A stretch of DNA of 64,000 bases from Aphodosoma sp051870875 (GTDB taxonomy: Bacteria; Bacteroidota; Bacteroidia; Bacteroidales; Paludibacteraceae), in the NCBI GenBank assembly GCA_051870875.1, contig JBJECG010000037.1:1-64000 (forward strand), written 5' to 3'. Both the position numbers and the translations under genes were made by a program. Positions within the stretch are counted from its first letter, which is position 1. Every line of letters starts with the position of its first letter. Positions 27,925-37,980 of the stretch are shown in pieces. A model generated the notes under the pieces. The model was not told the DNA's origin. It saw nothing but the letters and a program-made list of their open reading frames with translations, and ran no database searches.

Positions 27925-28554
27925 CTACTGTCGGAACTGGAGCTCCAGATACTGCGCACAAGAAACGATCAGTTCTGCTGCGCCATCTAACCCGACACGT
28001 GAAGAGTTGATGCAGAAGTCGTAAGACGAAGCCGCACCCCACACTTTATTGGCAAAATAGTCGTAATATGCCGCGCGTTGCTTGTCTGACTTATGGATCA
28101 TGGCCTTCGCCTCCTCTTCGGTGCAGTTTGTGCGGGACACTATCCTGCCTGTTCTGTCAGCCTCGTCGGCAGAAATGAATATGGAAAAAAGGTCTTTCCG
28201 TTCACGCAGCACATAATCGGCACAACGTCCGACAAACAAGGCAGGTGCCCTGTCTGCTATACGGCACATTGTATCGCTCTGCAGCAAGAAAAGGTTGTCA
28301 GCCGATAAAGTGGATATCTGCACTTCATTCGGATCACTTAGAAAAGGGAAACGCATTCCGAAAAGACCAACCCCGCCATAAACGGTCTTCACCTTTTCAT
28401 CCATTCTGTCAAAATGTTCCGGACAAATGCCGCTCTCTCGCGCGGCCTCGGCAAGCAGCTCCTTGTCGTAAAATTTCAAGCCTAGCTTCTCTGCCACACG
28501 CTTCCCTATTTCCGATCCGCCACTTCCCATCTGGCGTCCTATTGTAATTGTCAT
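27925..28554 (-). CDS. Cytidylate kinase-like family protein
   Basis: A 209-residue P-loop protein. The N-terminus ITIGRQMGSGGSEIG is the nucleotide-binding loop of the cytidylate kinase-like family (PF13189), which differs from the canonical CMP kinase GxxGxGK. Further on are LLQSDTMCRIAD and FVGRCADYVL, then DEADRTGRIV in the lid region and KSDKQRAAYYDYF. Family members are widespread in gut Bacteroidota and probably phosphorylate a nucleotide or small molecule; the substrate is not known. A -7 box TAACTTTG sits at 28589-28596 on the minus strand. Confidence 0.88.
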   Translation of the reverse strand: MTITIGRQMGSGGSEIGKRVAEKLGLKFYDKELLAEAARESGICPEHFDRMDEKVKTVYGGVGLFGMRFPFLSDPNEVQISTLSADNLFLLQSDTMCRIADRAPALFVGRCADYVLRERKDLFSIFISADEADRTGRIVSRTNCTEEEAKAMIHKSDKQRAAYYDYFANKVWGAASSYDFCINSSRVGLDGAAELIVSCAQYLELQFRQ

Positions 28555-28768
28555 AATTTCGGATTTCGTGTATAGTTTTTCAATGACGCAAAGTTAATGT
28601 ATTTTTTTCAAAGTCAGAGGTTATGTGACAGTGATAAACACTCTTGTAAACAAAAAGTCGGCAATCATTTGGCCGATTGGGAAAAAAGAAGTACCTTTGC
28701 AGCCGGTTCGGTAAGTGCTGCAGTATCCGGTTCCGAGCCGGAGCAAAGTACTTCTGGCGATACGTCAC

Positions 28769-28841
28769 GATTCAGTAGCTCAGCTGGTAGAGCACAACAC
28801 TTTTAATGTTGGGGTCCTGGGTTCGAGCCCCAGCTGGATCA
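28769..28841 (+). tRNA. tRNA-Lys (anticodon TTT)
   Basis: Acceptor GATTCAG pairs with CTGGATC; D-arm GCTC-AGCTGGTA-GAGC. The anticodon stem CAACA/TGTTG holds loop CTTTTAA, so the anticodon is TTT. T-arm CTGGG-TTCGAGC-CCCAG. CCA is not encoded. A terminator follows at 28871. Confidence 0.97.
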
Positions 28842-28870
28842 CAATGAAGCTGGTCAAAACCAGGCAGAGA

Positions 28871-28915
28871 AAACGCAACTCCTACAATATCAGGTATTGT
28901 AGGAGTTGCGTTTTT
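28871..28915 (+). terminator. Terminator after tRNA-Lys
   Basis: An 18-bp perfect stem (AAACGCAACTCCTACAAT and complement), 7-base loop, then a T run. Confidence 0.93.
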
Positions 28916-29024
28916 GTGCAGGGTCAGAGACAGGCCCATCTCACCATTTGGTGAAATGCAGGTACATTTGTTCCGGTGTCGTGGAAGCGAATTTGTTGCC
29001 TGCCGGAGCTGGAAGACCACTCTG

Positions 29025-29055
29025 TTTATCAGTTCGTTTTTTTTTTGTACATTTG
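29025..29055 (+). promoter_or_regulatory. prfC promoter
   Basis: TTTA, 19 bases, TACATTTG. The -7 box is consensus and the -33 box has one mismatch. The prfC ATG is 66 bases beyond the -7 box. Confidence 0.65.
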
Positions 29056-29121
29056 CAGATTGAATTTATTTTGTAAATAACAGTGGTTTTACGGGTCTTG
29101 TCCCGTTTTCTCGTTAAAATC

Positions 29122-30696
29122 ATGGCTTACGAACAGGAAATCAACCGTAGGAGGACATTTGCCATCATATCGCACCCGGATGCCGGCAAGACTACGTTGA
29201 CAGAAAAGTTGTTGCTTTTCGGAGGTGCCATTCATGTGGCAGGTGCAGTGAAGTCAAATAAAATCAGGAAAACCGCCACTTCCGACTGGATGGAGATTGA
29301 AAAACAGCGCGGCATTTCGGTGGCAACTTCCGTAATGGGCTTTGAATACAATGGCTTCAAGATCAATATACTCGACACTCCCGGTCACCAGGATTTCGCC
29401 GAAGACACTTTCCGTACACTTACGGCGGTTGACAGTGTGATTATTGTGGTCGATTCGGCCAAGGGCGTTGAAGCCCAGACCCGTAAACTTATGCAGGTCT
29501 GTACTATGCGCAAAACTCCGGTGATGATTTTTGTGAATAAGATGGACCGCGAAGGCAAGAACCCGTTTGATCTTCTTGACGAGCTTGAAACGGAACTCGG
29601 CATTTCGGTACGTCCACTTTCGTGGCCTATCAATTCAGGGGCGAAATTCAAGGGCGTTTACAATATCTATCAGGATTGTCTCAATCTGTATACTCCTGAT
29701 AAGCAGAAGATTTCCGAAACCGTGGCAGTCGACATCCGGTCTGCCGAACTGGATGCTATGGTTGGTGAAGAGGATGCCGCCAGGCTCCGTGCCGATATAG
29801 AGCTGATAGACGGTGTATACGATCCGTTTGATGTCAGCAGATACCTTTCGGCCGATGTGGCTCCGGTGTTTTTCGGCTCTGCTCTTAATACATTCGGTGT
29901 TAAGGAGTTGCTCGAATGTTTTGTCGATATAGCCCCATCTCCGCTCCCTGTAGTGGCAGAGGAGCGCGAAGTCAGGCCTTACGAGGGTGCGTTCAGCGGT
30001 TTTGTATTCAAAATACACGCCAATATGGATCCGAACCACCGTTCGTGCATAGCCTTTGTCAAAGTCTGTTCCGGCAAGTTTGAGCGTAATGTGCCTTACA
30101 GGCATATCAGGCTGGGCAAACAACTTAAATTCTCGGCTCCTACGGCATTTATGGCGCAGAAAAAAGAGACTGTCGACGAGGCTTTCGCCGGCGATATAGT
30201 AGGTTTGCCAGATACAGGAAATTTCAAGATAGGCGATACTCTTACTTCAGGCGAAGATCTGCACTTCAAAGGTCTGCCGAGCTTCTCTCCCGAAATGTTC
30301 AAATATATTGAGAATGCCGATCCTATGAAGTCTAAACAGTTGCAGAAAGGCCTTGATCAGCTGATGGGTGAAGGTGTTGCACAGATTTTCACCCATCAGA
30401 ACAACAACCGCCGCATCATCGGCACGGTAGGGCAGTTGCAGTTTGAGGTTATCGAATACCGCCTGTTGCATGAGTACGGTGCGCAATGCCGTTGGGAACC
30501 GATCTCGCTTTTCAAGGCTTGCTGGATAGAGAGCGATGTGCCTTCGGAACTTGAGAACTTCAAGAAACGTAAGTTTCAGTATATGGCCAAGGACAAGGAC
30601 GGGCGTGACGTGTTTCTCGCCGAAAGCGGCTACCTTCTGCAAATGGCACAATCCGATTTTCCGAAAATCAGGTTTCACTTTTCGAGCGAATTTTAG
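29122..30696 (+). CDS. prfC: Peptide chain release factor 3
   Basis: A GTPase that recycles RF1/RF2 from the ribosome after peptide release. 524 residues from the ATG at 29122; the frame is open to 29083 but the extra 13 residues are not typical. G motifs: SHPDAGKTT (G1), the switch I region RGISVATS, DTPGHQDF (G3), NKMDR (G4). An EF-Tu-like domain II and the C-terminal RF3 domain (QLQFEVIEYRLLHEYGA) follow. dprA starts 39 bases later. Confidence 0.97.
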   Translation: MAYEQEINRRRTFAIISHPDAGKTTLTEKLLLFGGAIHVAGAVKSNKIRKTATSDWMEIEKQRGISVATSVMGFEYNGFKINILDTPGHQDFAEDTFRTLTAVDSVIIVVDSAKGVEAQTRKLMQVCTMRKTPVMIFVNKMDREGKNPFDLLDELETELGISVRPLSWPINSGAKFKGVYNIYQDCLNLYTPDKQKISETVAVDIRSAELDAMVGEEDAARLRADIELIDGVYDPFDVSRYLSADVAPVFFGSALNTFGVKELLECFVDIAPSPLPVVAEEREVRPYEGAFSGFVFKIHANMDPNHRSCIAFVKVCSGKFERNVPYRHIRLGKQLKFSAPTAFMAQKKETVDEAFAGDIVGLPDTGNFKIGDTLTSGEDLHFKGLPSFSPEMFKYIENADPMKSKQLQKGLDQLMGEGVAQIFTHQNNNRRIIGTVGQLQFEVIEYRLLHEYGAQCRWEPISLFKACWIESDVPSELENFKKRKFQYMAKDKDGRDVFLAESGYLLQMAQSDFPKIRFHFSSEF

Positions 30697-30735
30697 CGGT
30701 TGGCTGTACATTCGGCGATAGACTTCAGGTGACAC

Positions 30736-31848
30736 ATGGACCAGACACTGTTCTACAATATAGCCCTTACCCGTCTTTTCATGGTCGGACCGCGTTCAGC
30801 CCGTACCCTGATAGAGTATTTCGGCTCGGCGCAGGCTGTTTTTGAGGCGGATCCCGACAGCCTGCGTGGAATAGGGAATATCAGCCGCTATATAACTGAT
30901 GACGGTTACCGCACCGAGGCTTTGCGCCGTGCCGGCCAGGAGATGGAGTTCATAGAGAAGCATGGTATCAAAGCCGTTTCCATTGACAGCGAAAATTATC
31001 CCCGCCGGCTTGCCCAATGCCCCGATGCTCCTGTGGTTTTGTACAGTACAGGAAATGCCATGTTGCAGACGGATAAAATGGTGTCGGTCGTAGGCACACG
31101 CCGCATTACTGCGTATGGTCGTGATATGACAGAGGCTTTTGTTTCCGGGCTGGCGAAATCAAATCCCGGTGTGACTATAGTGAGCGGCCTGGCTTATGGC
31201 GTTGATGTCACGGCACATCGTGCGGCATTGGACTGCGGTCTGCCTACAATCGGGGTGGTGGCTCATGGACTGGATACCATATACCCGTCATCGCACAGAA
31301 ATATAGCCGGCCGGATGTGCTGCACACATGGTGCGGTTGTGACGGAGTATGTCAGCCGGACAAAACCGGATCCGCAGAATTTCGTGCAGCGCAACCGTAT
31401 TATAGCCGGCTTGTCCGATGTCACGGTCATTGTGGAGTCGGCGGAAAAAGGCGGTGCACTTATTACAGCCGAGATAGCCAACGACTATAACCGCGATGTC
31501 ATGGCATTCCCAGGCAGGGTGGGAGACCAATATTCTGCAGGGTGCAATGCGCTTATCCGTCGTAACAAGGCACAGCTGATAACTTCTGCGGCCGAACTCA
31601 CTGAATTGATGGGATGGAATGCATCCCCAGCCGGACCGGTACAGCAGTCGGTGTTTGCAGACGAACTTCCTCCGGAACAGCAGAAAGTGGTGGAGCTGTT
31701 GAAACAGGAGCCTCTGCACATCAATGTCATAGCGCAATCGTTGGGCTTGCCTGTCCAGCACACATCGGCTTTGCTGACAGGGATGGTATTCGATGATATT
31801 GTACGACAGTTGCCCGGCGACTGCTATTCGTTGATTGTGAGGGCATAG
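30736..31848 (+). CDS. dprA: DNA processing protein DprA
   Basis: Loads RecA on incoming single-stranded DNA during transformation; also found in non-competent bacteria. 370 residues. An N-terminal SAM-like helical domain precedes the Rossmann core, with VVGTRRIT, SGLAYGVDVTAHRAAL, FVQRNRIIAGLSD and EKGGALITAEIAND. A C-terminal winged-helix domain (about residues 310-368) has QHTSALLTGM. Complete, with no truncation. Confidence 0.96.
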   Translation: MDQTLFYNIALTRLFMVGPRSARTLIEYFGSAQAVFEADPDSLRGIGNISRYITDDGYRTEALRRAGQEMEFIEKHGIKAVSIDSENYPRRLAQCPDAPVVLYSTGNAMLQTDKMVSVVGTRRITAYGRDMTEAFVSGLAKSNPGVTIVSGLAYGVDVTAHRAALDCGLPTIGVVAHGLDTIYPSSHRNIAGRMCCTHGAVVTEYVSRTKPDPQNFVQRNRIIAGLSDVTVIVESAEKGGALITAEIANDYNRDVMAFPGRVGDQYSAGCNALIRRNKAQLITSAAELTELMGWNASPAGPVQQSVFADELPPEQQKVVELLKQEPLHINVIAQSLGLPVQHTSALLTGMVFDDIVRQLPGDCYSLIVRA

Positions 31849-31889
31849 ATTTTTTGATTTGATGTGAAATCGTATTTTCTGTATAATCA

Positions 31890-33770
31890 GTGCAAATCAG
31901 AGTCAGACATCATATAACTATTTTTCTGGCGGCGTTGGCTGCATTCTCGGTCGCGGTCGGGTGTGCCAACCGAGGATCAGGACCTCAGGGCGGGCCTAAG
32001 GATGTTACGCCTCCGCGAATGACGAAATCGTCGCCGGAAAACAATGCGTTGAATGTTGCATCGCCTGTAGTGGAAATCACATTCGATGAAATCATTCAGG
32101 TGGAAAATCCTATGGAGAAAGTGGTTATATCGCCTCCCCAGACTACACCTCCCGATATAAAGGCCTTAAGCCATAAGGTAAAGGTGGAATTGAAGGACAC
32201 TCTGAAAGAGAACACTACTTATACCATTGATTTTACCGATGCAATCAAGGACAACAACGAAGGAAACCGTCTCGATGGTTTCTCGCTGGGGTTTTCTACT
32301 GGCAGTTATATTGATTCGTTGCGTATAAGCGGTACAGTATTGGATGCCGAAACGCTTGACCCGGTTGCCGGAATACTTATAGGCATCCACAGTGAATTGC
32401 ATGATTCTGCCCTGACATCGCTGCCTTTTCTGCGCATTTCCAGAACCAATGCCGCCGGAGAATTTTCCGTCAACAATATAGCCGAAGGGGAGTACCGCAT
32501 TTATGCTTTGTCAGATATGGGCAACAACTACTTGTTCGATATCCCTACAGAGCGCATAGCATTTCTCGATACGGTATATGCCCCGGCTGCAATCGTGGAA
32601 ACTGTCTATGATACTGTCGGCTCATATTATACCGACAGCGTGACAGGGCTTGTTGACTCTGCGCTGTTTGTCATCGATACTGTCATAACCCGTCATCATA
32701 CGCATTTCAGTCCCGATGACGTCTTGTTGCTTTCTTTTGTAGAGAAAGACAACCGTTTTTATCTTGTACGCAATGAACGTCCTGAACGCCAGCGTTTTTC
32801 GTTGATATTTTCCTCCCGGTGCGATACTTTGCCGGCGATCCGCCCTCTCAATCTCCCTGACTCGTCGTTTTCGTATCTTCTGCAGCGCAGTCATGCGTCA
32901 GATACACTCACATACTGGCTTACCGATACCGTGGCATCGTCTATGGATACCATTTCGTGCGAGATACAATACTATCGGATAGAACTTGATACGCAGTATG
33001 TTAGGACAGATACTGTCAATCTGGTCTACCGCCAGCCTCGCAATGCCGGCAGAAACACAATTTCCAGGACTTCCGGCAAACAAAGTAATGCTGCAAATTC
33101 ACAGACGAAGAACATATTGTCATACAATGCCTCTGGCAAGTTTGACGTCTATACCCCTTTGCTACTGTCGCTTTCTGTGCCGTCACATGTCAATGACACC
33201 TGCCATTATCAGTTGCAGCAGAAAGTGGATACGGTTTATCGCGACATTGCCGCCGTCATCGAAGCTTCCGATACCATCGGGTTGCAATACAGGATTGACT
33301 ATAAATGGAAACCTGAGACATCGTATCGTCTGCTGCTCGATTCGGCCTATTTCATTGCCATCGACAATACGGTGTCGTTCAAGGAGGAAATCTCATTCAC
33401 CACAAAATCGCTCGAAGAGTACGGCAAGATAATTTTTACCGTCAGGAATTATCAGGGCAATGAGGTCATACAGCTGCGGGACAAGTCAGGAAAGATTGTG
33501 CGGCAGGTACGTACCGAGCAGGAAACTACCGTTTTCGAATACCTTGCCCCCGGCATTTATTATGCCAGTCTGTTTCTCGACAGGAATGGAAACGGTATCT
33601 GGGACACCGGCTCCTATTCCGGACATCTTCAGCCCGAAGAGGTTTATTATTTCCCCTATGAGATAGAGTTGAGGGCTTTTTGGGAGGTGGAAGAGGAATG
33701 GGATATACACGAGTGGTCTCTGTTGGAACAGAAACCGCTGGAACTGCGTAAGGACAAAACAAACAAATAA
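31890..33770 (+). CDS. Lipoprotein with N-terminal Ig-like (Big_5) domain
   Basis: A 626-residue predicted lipoprotein. GTG start at 31890 gives a signal peptide ending AVGCANRG, followed by the hallmark GPQGGPKDVTPP of a Bacteroidota family with a bacterial Ig-like (Big_5) fold at about residues 40-135. A carboxypeptidase-regulatory-like domain follows (DAETLDPVAGILI, AAGEFSVNNIAEGEYRIYA). The rest is beta-rich with many Tyr/Asp pairs and ends in an acidic WEVEEEWDIHEW segment. It is probably in the outer membrane and surface-exposed. Function unknown. The regulator at 33780 begins 9 bases later. Confidence 0.88.
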   Translation: MQIRVRHHITIFLAALAAFSVAVGCANRGSGPQGGPKDVTPPRMTKSSPENNALNVASPVVEITFDEIIQVENPMEKVVISPPQTTPPDIKALSHKVKVELKDTLKENTTYTIDFTDAIKDNNEGNRLDGFSLGFSTGSYIDSLRISGTVLDAETLDPVAGILIGIHSELHDSALTSLPFLRISRTNAAGEFSVNNIAEGEYRIYALSDMGNNYLFDIPTERIAFLDTVYAPAAIVETVYDTVGSYYTDSVTGLVDSALFVIDTVITRHHTHFSPDDVLLLSFVEKDNRFYLVRNERPERQRFSLIFSSRCDTLPAIRPLNLPDSSFSYLLQRSHASDTLTYWLTDTVASSMDTISCEIQYYRIELDTQYVRTDTVNLVYRQPRNAGRNTISRTSGKQSNAANSQTKNILSYNASGKFDVYTPLLLSLSVPSHVNDTCHYQLQQKVDTVYRDIAAVIEASDTIGLQYRIDYKWKPETSYRLLLDSAYFIAIDNTVSFKEEISFTTKSLEEYGKIIFTVRNYQGNEVIQLRDKSGKIVRQVRTEQETTVFEYLAPGIYYASLFLDRNGNGIWDTGSYSGHLQPEEVYYFPYEIELRAFWEVEEEWDIHEWSLLEQKPLELRKDKTNK

Positions 33771-33779
33771 CATACTGCG

Positions 33780-34931
33780 ATGGCACGAATACTTATCGTT
33801 GACGATGAACGCTACATATGTAGTACCATGAAGGATATTTTTGAAAATGAGAAATATCTTGTGGAAACGGCTTCAAATCCGATAGAAGCTCTTGATATTA
33901 TCAAGTCTGCTACATTTGACCTGATTTTATCAGATATCATTATGCCAAAGATGACAGGCCTGGAATTCCTTGTCAAGTTGCAGGAGATCAACTTCGAGGC
34001 TCCTGTCATTGTCATGTCGGCACACGGCGATATACAGACGGCAGTGGATTGCATAAAGAAAGGGGCGTTTGATTTTCTTGAAAAGCCCATTGACCTGAAC
34101 CGTCTGCTCCTTTCGGTACGCAATGCATTGAGCAATGTGTCGCTCGCAAAGGAAACCAGGACACTGAAAAGGAAAATACAGAAGAATTACGAGTTGATAG
34201 GAGTCTCTCCGTCGATACAGAAGGTGCGGCACATGATAGACGTGCTTGCCAGTACCGATTCGCGCGTATTGATTACCGGCGACAATGGTACCGGCAAAGA
34301 GGTTGTGGCCCGTCAGATTTATCTGTCGTCAAAGCGTGCCGACAAACCTTTCATCGAAGTCAATTGCGCAGCCATACCGTCTGAATTGATTGAAAGCGAA
34401 CTGTTCGGTCATGAAAAGGGCGCGTTTACATCGGCAGTCAAAACCCGTGCCGGAAAGTTCGAGCAGGCTGACGGAGGTACTATCTTCCTCGATGAAATAG
34501 GCGACATGAGCCTTTCGGCACAGGCCAAGATTCTGAGATGTCTGCAGGAAAATGTGATAAGTCCTGTCGGCAGCGACAAACTTATAAGGATAGATGTCCG
34601 TGTATTGGCGGCGACCAACAAGGATCTTCGCCGGGAGATTGACAATGGCAATTTCCGGGAGGATCTGTTTCATCGGCTGAATGTGGTGCCAATCCATATC
34701 GACCCTTTGTCGAAACGTCCGGAGGACATTCCTCTGTTGGTGGATCATTTCAATAAAATCATTTCCGGCAGCCAGGGACATCCTGTCAAACAGTTTGCAC
34801 CCGATGCAATAGAACTGTTGCAAGCCATGCCGTGGCGTGGCAATGTGCGTGAACTTCACAATATAGTCGAGAGGCTGCTCATATTGTGCGGCGATACAAT
34901 TACGGCTGCCGATGTCGGGGAGTATGCCTGA
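33780..34931 (+). CDS. Sigma-54 activator-type response regulator lacking HTH
   Basis: A 383-residue NtrC-family protein. The receiver domain (1-120) has the phospho-acceptor Asp in LILSDIIMPKMTG, plus VIVMSAHGD and the K of LEKPIDL. The AAA+ domain (about 140-370) has Walker A GDNGTGKE, Walker B GGTIFLDEIGDM and arginine-finger region FREDLFHRLNV. The sigma-54-contact loop reads GAFTSA rather than GAFTGA. The sequence stops shortly after PWRGNVRELHN, so the usual C-terminal Fis-type DNA-binding domain is missing. No histidine kinase gene is adjacent. Confidence 0.93.
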   Translation: MARILIVDDERYICSTMKDIFENEKYLVETASNPIEALDIIKSATFDLILSDIIMPKMTGLEFLVKLQEINFEAPVIVMSAHGDIQTAVDCIKKGAFDFLEKPIDLNRLLLSVRNALSNVSLAKETRTLKRKIQKNYELIGVSPSIQKVRHMIDVLASTDSRVLITGDNGTGKEVVARQIYLSSKRADKPFIEVNCAAIPSELIESELFGHEKGAFTSAVKTRAGKFEQADGGTIFLDEIGDMSLSAQAKILRCLQENVISPVGSDKLIRIDVRVLAATNKDLRREIDNGNFREDLFHRLNVVPIHIDPLSKRPEDIPLLVDHFNKIISGSQGHPVKQFAPDAIELLQAMPWRGNVRELHNIVERLLILCGDTITAADVGEYA

Positions 34932-34975
34932 TGATGGCCGGAGCATGTTGTTTGTCGGTTTGTGTTTGATGGGTG

Positions 34976-35701
34976 ATGTCGTCATTTACGTTCAAAAAGT
35001 TTGTCATACAGCAGAATCGTACTGCCATGAAAGTAGGTACCGACGGCGTGCTCCTCGGGGCTTGGAGCGTGGCTGATGGTGCATCCAGTCTGCTCGATAT
35101 AGGTACCGGTACAGGTCTGGTGGCATTGATGATGGCGCAGCGTTATCCGCAGCTTCGGGTCGATGCCATAGAGATAGACTACGACGCTGCGTCCGAAGCT
35201 GCGGCAAATGCAGAGGCTTCGCCATTTGCCGGACGTGTTAAGGTCCATAATGTACGTTTACAGGATTACTTCCCGGACGTGTCGTATGATGCTATTGTAT
35301 GCAATCCGCCCTACTTCGTAAATTCCCTGAAATGCCCTGACAAACAGAGAACTACAGCCAGACACACTGATTCGCTTACATTGGTCGAACTGGTCCGGCA
35401 TTCGTCTCGTCTGCTTAGGACAGGCGGTACTCTGAGCGTGGTTCTTCCCGCTTCGGAAAAAGAGCGGCTCACGGACATTCTCATTAAGTATCATTTCAAT
35501 GTCAGCCGTACTACGATGGTTTGCCCCACACCCGGTGCGATGCCCAAACGGATGCTTCTGTCGGCCGTATATCGTGGCGTGGAGACTGCCTTTGACGGAA
35601 TTGGCAGTCCGGTTGTCGACATGATTGCAATTGAAGAAAACCGTCACCGATATACCCCCGAATATATTGCCCTGACACGTGATTTCTATCTTAAAATGTA
35701 G
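34976..35701 (+). CDS. trmN6: tRNA1(Val) (adenine37-N6)-methyltransferase
   Basis: A 241-residue class I SAM-dependent methyltransferase of the TrmN6/YfiC family. SAM-binding motif I is LLDIGTGTGLVAL. The catalytic motif IV is NPPYF, as expected for N6-adenine methylation. The N-terminal FKKFVIQQNRTAMKVGTDGVLLGAW is the family's entry signature (positions 5-29). ATG at 34976 preferred to the GTG one codon earlier. Separated from the regulator by 44 bases. Confidence 0.93.
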   Translation: MSSFTFKKFVIQQNRTAMKVGTDGVLLGAWSVADGASSLLDIGTGTGLVALMMAQRYPQLRVDAIEIDYDAASEAAANAEASPFAGRVKVHNVRLQDYFPDVSYDAIVCNPPYFVNSLKCPDKQRTTARHTDSLTLVELVRHSSRLLRTGGTLSVVLPASEKERLTDILIKYHFNVSRTTMVCPTPGAMPKRMLLSAVYRGVETAFDGIGSPVVDMIAIEENRHRYTPEYIALTRDFYLKM

Positions 35702-35761
35702 GTAATGTTGTGTATCTCAATATTTTCAGTACCGCCATATCTGGTTTCCAGATAATTTTGC

Positions 35762-35769
35762 TAACTTTG
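35762..35769 (+). promoter_or_regulatory. -7 box TAACTTTG before metG
   Basis: A consensus -7 element 82 bases ahead of the metG start; -33 region not clear. Confidence 0.55.
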
Positions 35770-35851
35770 CACTGTTAAATTCAGATTGTCAAATGTATCG
35801 TTTTCAGATATTTCTATTGATGCGAGTTTTGTAATCATTGTTTTATAGATA

Positions 35852-37891
35852 ATGAAAAATTTCCAACGTACTTTAGTTACCACTGCATTGCCATACGCCA
35901 ACGGTCCTGTCCACATAGGGCATTTGGCAGGTGTATATGTCCCGGCCGACATCTATGTGCGCTACCTGCGTCTGAAAGGCCGCGAAGTTCTCTTTATCGG
36001 AGGTTCTGACGAACACGGAGTCCCTATCACCATTAAGGCAAAAAAAGAGGGTGTAACGCCGCAGGACATCGTTGACCGCTACCACGGCATCATCAAACGC
36101 TCGTTTGAAGAACTCGGCATATCATTTGACATCTATTCGCGTACCACATCCAAGATACACTGTCAGACTGCCGCCGGCTATTTCCGTAACCTTTATGAGA
36201 AAGGCGAGTTTGTGGAGAAGACATCAGAACAGTACTACGATGAAGAGGCGGGCCAATTCCTTGCCGACCGCTATATCACGGGCACTTGCCCGCATTGCAA
36301 AAATCCTAATGCGTATGGTGACCAGTGCGAAGCGTGCGGCACAAGTCTCAGTCCGCTTGATTTGATTGACCCTAAGTCGGCCATCAGCGGTTCTAAACCT
36401 GTGCTTCGCGAGACCAAACACTGGTATCTGCCCCTTGACAAGCATGAAGCGTGGCTCCGCAAATGGATTCTTGAAGAGCATAAGGAGTGGAAACCGAACG
36501 TTTATGGCCAGTGCAAATCGTGGCTCGACATGGGCCTGCAGCCACGCGCTGTAAGCCGCGACCTTGATTGGGGTGTCCCCGTGCCGGTCGAAGGTGCCGA
36601 CGGCAAGGTACTTTATGTCTGGTTCGATGCTCCAATCGGTTATATTTCAAATACCAAGGAATTGCTGCCCGATGACTGGGAGAAGTGGTGGAAAGATCCC
36701 GAAACCCGCATGATACATTTTATCGGCAAGGACAACATTGTCTTCCACTGCATCGTTTTCCCGGCCATGCTTAAGGCCGATGGCAGCTACAATCTGCCTG
36801 ACAATGTGCCGGCCAACGAGTTCCTCAATCTTGAAGGTGACAAAATATCCACCTCGCGCAATTGGGCTGTCTGGCTTCACGAGTATCTTGAAGAGTTCCC
36901 CGGCAAACAGGACGTGCTTCGTTATGTCCTGACTGCCAACGCTCCTGAAACGAAAGACAACGATTTTACATGGCGCGACTTCCAGACACGCAACAATAGT
37001 GAACTCGTAGCCATCTACGGCAACTTCATCAACCGGGCAATGGTGCTCACCTCCAAATACTTCGACGGCATAGTGCCTGCTTTGGGAGAGACAACCGATT
37101 ACGACCGCGCCACACTTGCCGAGTTTGCCGAAGTCAAGAAGCTCCTTGAAGAGAATATCGAACATTTCCATTTCCGCGATGCGCTGAAAGAGGCAATGAA
37201 CCTTGCCCGCATAGGTAACAAATATCTTGCTGACACCGAGCCGTGGAAAGTCGCCAAAACCGATATGGAGCGCACCGCCACCATCCTCCACATCGGATTG
37301 CAGATAGCGGCCAACCTGGCTATTGCTTTCGAACCGTTCATGCCGTTCTCTTCTGCCCGTCTCCGCACTATGCTTGGCATGACCCGGTTCTCTTGGGAGA
37401 AACTGGGCTGCATAGACTTGCTGGCTGCCGGTCAGGTTCTCGGCCAACCAGAACTTCTCTTTGAGAAAATCGAAGACTCGGTTGTCGAGGCTCAGGTGAA
37501 AAAGTTGCAGGACACCAGGAAAGCCAATGAACTGGCCCAGTACAAACCTGCCGAAGTCAAAGCCAATGTGCCGTTTGAGGAGTGGGAAAAGTCCGACATC
37601 CGGGTAGCTACGGTACTCGAATGCATCAAAGTGCCTAAAGCCGACAAACTTCTTCAGTTCAAACTCGATGACGGCATGGGAGGCCGTACCATCGTTTCGG
37701 GCATTGCCCAAAGCTACCCGAATCCAGAAGAACTGGTGGGTACCCAGGTACTGTTTATTGCCAACTTCGAGCCCCGCAAGCTCCGCGGCATCGTATCCGA
37801 AGGTATGATTCTCAGTGCCGTTGATGCCGACGGCAAACTGGTGCTGTGCCGCCCGTCGCGCGAAGTGAAACCGGGCTGTCAGGTAGGGTAA
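35852..37891 (+). CDS. metG: Methionine--tRNA ligase
   Basis: Charges initiator and elongator tRNA-Met. 679 residues. HIGH motif PVHIGHLAG; zinc knuckle CPHCKN...CEACG; KMSKS loop DKISTSRN. The C-terminal 110 residues are the EMAP/Trbp111-like OB-fold tRNA-binding domain (about 575-679, SDIRVATVLECIKVPKADKLL). Codon use is more C-ending than in neighbours, as expected for a highly expressed gene. Complete. Confidence 0.98.
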   Translation: MKNFQRTLVTTALPYANGPVHIGHLAGVYVPADIYVRYLRLKGREVLFIGGSDEHGVPITIKAKKEGVTPQDIVDRYHGIIKRSFEELGISFDIYSRTTSKIHCQTAAGYFRNLYEKGEFVEKTSEQYYDEEAGQFLADRYITGTCPHCKNPNAYGDQCEACGTSLSPLDLIDPKSAISGSKPVLRETKHWYLPLDKHEAWLRKWILEEHKEWKPNVYGQCKSWLDMGLQPRAVSRDLDWGVPVPVEGADGKVLYVWFDAPIGYISNTKELLPDDWEKWWKDPETRMIHFIGKDNIVFHCIVFPAMLKADGSYNLPDNVPANEFLNLEGDKISTSRNWAVWLHEYLEEFPGKQDVLRYVLTANAPETKDNDFTWRDFQTRNNSELVAIYGNFINRAMVLTSKYFDGIVPALGETTDYDRATLAEFAEVKKLLEENIEHFHFRDALKEAMNLARIGNKYLADTEPWKVAKTDMERTATILHIGLQIAANLAIAFEPFMPFSSARLRTMLGMTRFSWEKLGCIDLLAAGQVLGQPELLFEKIEDSVVEAQVKKLQDTRKANELAQYKPAEVKANVPFEEWEKSDIRVATVLECIKVPKADKLLQFKLDDGMGGRTIVSGIAQSYPNPEELVGTQVLFIANFEPRKLRGIVSEGMILSAVDADGKLVLCRPSREVKPGCQVG

Positions 37892-37980
37892 CAGTAGAGT
37901 GTGGTGGTTTCATTAATCTGGCAGGAAATTTGCTGGTACTATGTAAACGGTAATTATTAACCTATTAAAATATTACGATT

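Noticed and set aside
36647..37711. 354-codon open frame antisense to metG
   Set aside because: A shadow of the C-ending codon bias in metG; no recognisable domain.
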